A DNA stretch of 9,171 nt. Source: Mycobacterium sp. GTDB lineage: Bacteria; Actinomycetota; Actinomycetes; Mycobacteriales; Mycobacteriaceae. Of this stretch, positions 6,402 to 9,171 are shown piece by piece. The notes under the pieces were generated by a model. It was given only the letters and a program-made list of their open reading frames with translations. It was not told the DNA's origin and did not search any database. Every line of letters starts with the position of its first letter. Positions within the stretch are counted from its first letter, which is position 1. A program made the translations under genes and the position numbers. The stretch covers positions 1 to 9,171 of the forward strand of contig JAQTVU010000049.1 of assembly GCA_028706695.1 (NCBI GenBank), written 5' to 3'.

Positions 6402-6413
6402 AATACTCGTGGG
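6402..6413 (+). promoter_or_regulatory. Rv1100-like promoter, -10 element (leaderless candidate)
   Basis: AATACT (6402-6407) keeps the A and T of the ANNNT core and ends 6 nt before the GTG at 6414. No Shine-Dalgarno and no good -35 are visible. Start at the GTG would make a leaderless mRNA. Confidence 0.35.
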
Positions 6414-7091
6414 GTGCGCGAGAAACCGCAGGGCGATGCCGAGCTGACCGGCGAGCCGGCCGGGGCGCCCAGGCCGGCGAAACCGCGGCTGCTGCAGGAC
6501 GGTCGCGACATGTTCTGGTCGCTGATGCCGCTGGTCCTCGGCTGCATCGTGCTGGCGGGCATGGTCGGGATGTGCTCCTTTCAGCCCGGCGCCGCGAACA
6601 AGACGGTGATCCCGTCCTACAACGCGGCGGCGGCGCTGCGGGCGGATGCCCAGGCGCTCGGTTTCCCCATCCGCCTACCGCCGTTGCCCGCGGGCTGGCG
6701 TCCAAACTCCGGCGGCCGCGGGCACATCGAAAACGGGCGCACCGACCCCGCGACCGGCCAGCGGGTGAACGCGGTCACCTCCGTGGTGGGATACATCAGC
6801 CCCACCGGGATGTATCTGAGCCTGACCCAGAGCAACGCCGACGAGGACAAGCTGGCCGGCTCCATCCACCCCGGCTCCTACCCGACCGGATCGGTCGACG
6901 TCTCCGGCATCGACTGGGTCGTCTACCAGGGCCCCGGGCAGAAGGGTGCCGACACCGAGCCGATATGGACCACCAGGCTAACCGGCCCGGGCGGCGCCGC
7001 CCAGATCGCCGTGACCGGGGCCGGAAGCAGCGACGAGTTTCGCACGTTGGCGTCGGCGACCCAATCGCAGCAACCGCTACGGGCCCGCTAG
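6414..7091 (+). CDS. Membrane-anchored protein of unknown function, Rv1100-like (DUF4245 type)
   Basis: The product is 225 residues with a charged cytoplasmic N-terminus (1-33), one clear transmembrane segment (about 34-56), and an outer domain of ~165 residues containing conserved-looking stretches such as LGFPIRLPPLP and QSNADEDKL. This organisation, together with its position divergent from glpX, matches Rv1100 of M. tuberculosis, which I recall as a DUF4245 protein. No catalytic motif is recognised. There is no lipobox ending in Cys at the right place, so a lipoprotein is unlikely; the N-terminus is more probably a signal anchor. I chose GTG 6414 over an upstream in-frame TTG at 6336 because it gives MREKP, the beginning I recall for the family, and has a -10 just before it; the TTG start would sit in the glpX promoter region. 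Molecular function is unknown. Confidence 0.8.
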   Translation: MREKPQGDAELTGEPAGAPRPAKPRLLQDGRDMFWSLMPLVLGCIVLAGMVGMCSFQPGAANKTVIPSYNAAAALRADAQALGFPIRLPPLPAGWRPNSGGRGHIENGRTDPATGQRVNAVTSVVGYISPTGMYLSLTQSNADEDKLAGSIHPGSYPTGSVDVSGIDWVVYQGPGQKGADTEPIWTTRLTGPGGAAQIAVTGAGSSDEFRTLASATQSQQPLRAR

Positions 7092-7241
7092 CTAGGGCAG
7101 CTGGCGGGAGGCGGCAGCGTCGTCACCAAGAAGAAGGCGCGCCGACCAACCCGCGATGCGTCATCGAAACCAGCGCTCGGCCGCGTCCCGGCTGGCGGCG
7201 GCTCAACACGGCTTCCCGCCCAGGCTCCGTTCAGGCCTCGT
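7092..7241. other. Convergent gap between Rv1100-like and xseB
   Basis: These 150 bp contain no gene I can support. There is a short CTAGCTAG palindrome over the Rv1100-like stop codon (7088-7095) and an open minus-strand frame ending with TAG at 7094-7092 that has no start or recognised domain. No convincing intrinsic terminator is present. In H37Rv the block Rv1101c-Rv1106c lies at this position. Confidence 0.6.
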
Positions 7242-7251
7242 TCAGGTCTCG
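7230..7251. repeat. Imperfect 11-bp tandem duplication at the xseB stop
   Basis: TTCAGGCCTCG (7230-7240) and TTCAGGTCTCG (7241-7251) are adjacent and differ at one base. The second copy includes the xseB stop codon. A third, more degenerate copy may lie at 7219-7229. It looks like a small local duplication without evident function. Confidence 0.6.
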
Positions 7252-7490
7252 TCGTCCCGTCCCGCTGCCAGCGCGTCCTCGATGCGCTGGCGGGCGCCGG
7301 CCAAGTGTTCCTCGCATCGTTTCACCAGCTGTTCCCCCCTTTCCCACAGCGTCAGTGACGCGTCGAGGTCCAGCCCGCCCTGCTCCAGAAGCCGCACGAC
7401 CTCGATCAGTTCGTCCCGGCATGCCTCGTAGCCGAGCCGACTGACGGGCGTAACAGTTCGGTCTGCGCTGCCGTCGTCGTCAGCCGCCAT
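7242..7490 (-). CDS. xseB: Exodeoxyribonuclease VII small subunit
   Basis: This 82-residue protein is the small subunit of exonuclease VII, which with XseA degrades single-stranded DNA in both directions and works in mismatch repair and damage processing. The central helical part (about 18-70) shows the family pattern: YEACRDELIEVVRLLEQG, then LDLDASLTLWERGEQL, and a Cys-containing third helix CEEHLAGARQRIE. Length is typical for the family. ATG 7490-7488 is preceded by GAGGGG with a 7-nt spacer. The gene overlaps the 3' end of xseA by 11 nt in another frame, so the two are co-transcribed and probably translationally coupled, which would fix the ratio of the subunits. The C-terminus is acidic and short. 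Confidence 0.93.
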   Translation of the reverse strand: MAADDDGSADRTVTPVSRLGYEACRDELIEVVRLLEQGGLDLDASLTLWERGEQLVKRCEEHLAGARQRIEDALAAGRDDET

Positions 7491-8727
7491 CGGTCTGCCC
7501 CTCGCTCACCGCGGCCACCGCGCCGTCGGCAACCCGGATCCGCAGCCGGGTGCCCGCCGGTGCGTCGCCGACCGACCGCAGCACCGCCGCGGGCCCGGCA
7601 CCGGAAACGGTCTGAACCACGGCGTAGCCGCGGGCCAGGGTGGCGGCCGGGCCCAACGTCGCCAGCCGCGCACCCAGGTGGCCGATGCGTTCGGTCTCGG
7701 CCACCACCAGCCGCGCGATGTCGCGGCGGATCGCCGACCGCACACGGTGAATCTCGGCGGCCCGCGCCGTGATGGCCGTCAACGGCTCGGCCAGCACCGG
7801 ACGGCTGCGCAGCTGGGTCAGCGCCCGTTGTTCGCGCGACACCCAATTGCGCAGCGCCTGCGCGCCGCGCCGGCGCAACTCGTCGAGCAGTTGCCGCTCG
7901 GCGGCGGTGTCGGGCACCACTGTCTTGGCCGCGTCGGTGGGGGTGGCCGCGCGCAGGTCGGCGACCAGGTCACACAGCGGGTTGTCGGGTTCGTGACCGA
8001 CCGCGCTGATCACCGGTGTGCGGCACGCCGCGATCGCCCGGCACAGCGTCTCGTCGGAGAACGGCAACAGGTCCTCGACGCTGCCGCCGCCGCGGGCCAG
8101 CACAATCACGTCGACCGCGGAGTCGCGGTCGAGGGCGGCGAGCGCCTCGACGATCTGCGCGACCGCGTTGGGTCCCTGCACGGCGGTGTTGCGCACCGCG
8201 AAACGCACCGCGGGCCAGCGCGCGGCCGCCACCGTCGTCACGTCGTGTTCGGCGGCGCTCGCCCGGCCGGTGATCAGCCCGATCATGTTCGGCAGGAACG
8301 GGATCGGGCGTTTGAGCCGGGGATCGAACAGCCCTTCGGCGGCCAGCAGCCGGCGCAGCCGCTCGATGCGGGCCAGCAGCTCCCCGACACCAACCGGACG
8401 AATCTCGCTGAGACGCAACGAGAACGTGCCCCGCCCAGTGTAGAAGGAGGGCTTGCCGCACACCACGACCTGCGCGCCTTCGGCCAACTTCACCGGCGCG
8501 CTGTGAACCAGCTCACGCGGACACGTCACGGTCAGCGACATGTCGGCGGCCGGGTCGCGCAGCACCATGAACACCGTCTTGGAGTCGGCCCGGATGTTGA
8601 TCTGGGCCAACTGCCCCTCCACCCAGACCGTGCCCAGCCGGTCGATCCAGCCCGCGACGCGGACCGCCACCGCGCGAACGGGGAAGGGGTTCTCGGCCGA
8701 GTTCGGCTCCGCCGCCGCTCGTGTCAC
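7480..8727 (-). CDS. xseA: Exodeoxyribonuclease VII large subunit
   Basis: The 415-residue large subunit of exonuclease VII carries the active site. Residues about 15-110 form the N-terminal OB fold (NPFPV... VWVEGQL... SFYTGRGTFSLRL), which binds single-stranded DNA. The catalytic domain (about 130-345) contains GLITGRASAAEHD at 150-162, LARGGGSVEDL at 210-220, SAVGHEPD at 241-248 and DLRAATPTDAA at 257-267, the conserved residues of the family. A long helical arm (about 275-355) follows, and the C-terminal LARGYAVV at 364-371 is a further family hallmark. The start is GTG 8727-8725, overlapping the TGA of the upstream gene by GTGA; this gives 415 residues, the size I recall for M. tuberculosis XseA. 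The open frame extends much further upstream, but that part is Arg/Gly-rich shadow of the Rv1109c-like gene. No Shine-Dalgarno is visible, so translation probably relies on coupling. Confidence 0.95.
   Translation of the reverse strand: MTRAAAEPNSAENPFPVRAVAVRVAGWIDRLGTVWVEGQLAQINIRADSKTVFMVLRDPAADMSLTVTCPRELVHSAPVKLAEGAQVVVCGKPSFYTGRGTFSLRLSEIRPVGVGELLARIERLRRLLAAEGLFDPRLKRPIPFLPNMIGLITGRASAAEHDVTTVAAARWPAVRFAVRNTAVQGPNAVAQIVEALAALDRDSAVDVIVLARGGGSVEDLLPFSDETLCRAIAACRTPVISAVGHEPDNPLCDLVADLRAATPTDAAKTVVPDTAAERQLLDELRRRGAQALRNWVSREQRALTQLRSRPVLAEPLTAITARAAEIHRVRSAIRRDIARLVVAETERIGHLGARLATLGPAATLARGYAVVQTVSGAGPAAVLRSVGDAPAGTRLRIRVADGAVAAVSEGQTDGG
7498..7503 (-). promoter_or_regulatory. Shine-Dalgarno of xseB
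   Basis: GAGGGG on the minus strand ends 7 nt before the ATG at 7490. It lies within the end of xseA and supports the chosen xseB start, consistent with coupled translation of the two subunits. Confidence 0.6.
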
Positions 8728-9171
8728 TTGGCGTTCGCGCGGGTGATCCTGTTGGCGAGCAACGTCTGGAACGGGGCGCGCGCAGCGGTGGCCTGTTCGT
8801 AGGCCAGCAGGGCCTCGAGTTCCTCGACGCCCAGCGATTGCAGCCTGGCCCGCAGCTGGGCCAGCGTCAGCGCCGAATAGTCGATCTCGGCCGCCACCGG
8901 CGGCTCCGGGACCGGCGGCTCGCGGACCGTCGCCGACGGCCCGGCGGGCTGCGTCGATGCGTCGGCGGCCGCGTCGGCCAGCGAGTACAGGGCGTATCGG
9001 CCCTCGGTCAGCCGGTCGGTGTCCCCGGGCGCCGCGGCGGGGAGCCCCGCGGAGCTTTCCTCCATGTCGATCAGGTCCTCGTCGAACGTCGCCCATTCCG
9101 GCATCTCGTCCTTGGGCGGAAAAATGGATTCCAGCGTGCTGTCGCCCTTGATGGCCAGCTCGGCCAGGGTC
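8724..9171 (-). CDS. Conserved hypothetical protein upstream of xseA, Rv1109c-like (5' partial)
   Basis: The frame is open to the right edge of the window, so the N-terminus is missing; 148 complete codons are visible. An internal ATG at 9104 lies inside a conserved-looking stretch (SIFPPKDEMPEWATFDEDL), so I regard it as internal, not the start. The middle (about 35-95 of the visible part) is Ala/Pro/Glu-rich and probably disordered. The C-terminal ~50 residues form a predicted helical module, LTLAQLRARLQSLGVEELEALLAYEQ followed by RAPFQTLLANRI, which looks like a small binding or dimerisation domain. The location directly before xseA, with a 4-bp GTGA overlap, matches Rv1109c of M. tuberculosis. 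I recall that related mycobacterial proteins carry a lipid droplet-associated label in databases, but nothing visible here tests that. Function is unknown. Confidence 0.8.
   Translation of the reverse strand, partial: TLAELAIKGDSTLESIFPPKDEMPEWATFDEDLIDMEESSAGLPAAAPGDTDRLTEGRYALYSLADAAADASTQPAGPSATVREPPVPEPPVAAEIDYSALTLAQLRARLQSLGVEELEALLAYEQATAARAPFQTLLANRITRANAK

Noticed and set aside
6336..6413. TTG 6336 as start of the Rv1100-like protein
   Set aside because: The extension lies across the glpX promoter region. GTG 6414 gives the conserved beginning and has a -10 at leaderless spacing.
5308..6447. A 379-codon plus-strand frame opposite glpX
   Set aside because: It is His/Gly/Arg-rich and has no recognised motif. 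glpX on the opposite strand has all family motifs.
6334..6705. N-terminal extension of glpX beyond ATG 6333
   Set aside because: The added part is Arg/Pro/Ser-rich, overlaps the divergent Rv1100-like gene and would erase the intergenic control region.
7678..8802. A 374-codon plus-strand frame opposite xseA
   Set aside because: Shadow of xseA, Arg/Gln/Gly-rich, with no domain recognised.
8728..9096. N-terminal extension of xseA to an upstream start (538 codons)
   Set aside because: The extra residues are low-complexity and out of frame with the Rv1109c-like gene occupying the same DNA. The GTG at 8727 gives the normal 415-residue size and GTGA coupling.

Overview
This window is ordinary chromosomal DNA from a high-GC actinobacterium, almost certainly a Mycobacterium other than the M. 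tuberculosis complex. I base this on remembered family sequences and on gene order: glyA, desA2, phoH2 and an Rv1096-type deacetylase on one strand, then fum, glpX, an Rv1100-type protein, xseB, xseA and an Rv1109c-type protein. This matches the M. tuberculosis H37Rv block Rv1093-Rv1109c, but two stretches present in H37Rv (Rv1097c and Rv1101c-Rv1106c) have no counterpart here. No database search was possible, so the species is not determined.

Region by region: 1-190 is the 3' end of glyA (serine hydroxymethyltransferase). 191-329 is an intergenic stretch with five 11-bp tandem repeats, a DosR-like box and a promoter. 330-1157 is desA2, a ferritin-fold acyl-ACP desaturase. 1234-2678 is a two-gene unit: a small phoAT-type antitoxin frame that shares GTGA with phoH2, a PIN nuclease fused to a PhoH ATPase. 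2704-3579 is a membrane-anchored NodB-type polysaccharide deacetylase. 3580-3768 is a gene-free convergent gap. On the minus strand, 6333-5233 (glpX, class II fructose-1,6-bisphosphatase) leads into 5193-3769 (class II fumarase) with a 39-nt gap. Rv1100-like (6414-7091, plus) diverges from glpX. On the minus strand, an Rv1109c-like gene (cut by the right edge), xseA and xseB form a tightly overlapping set encoding exonuclease VII.

Functionally the window combines one-carbon metabolism (glyA), lipid unsaturation (desA2), RNA-directed toxin activity (phoAT-phoH2), cell-wall modification (deacetylase), central carbon metabolism (fum for the TCA cycle, glpX for gluconeogenesis) and DNA repair (xseAB).

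No wholly novel system is visible. The most interesting signals are regulatory. Four plus-strand genes (desA2, phoAT, the deacetylase and Rv1100-like) each have a -10-like hexamer 5-6 nt before the start codon and no Shine-Dalgarno, which suggests leaderless transcripts. The desA2 -10 lies inside a 15-bp near-palindrome that could be an operator. The phoAT frame is the kind of short gene that automatic annotation misses.
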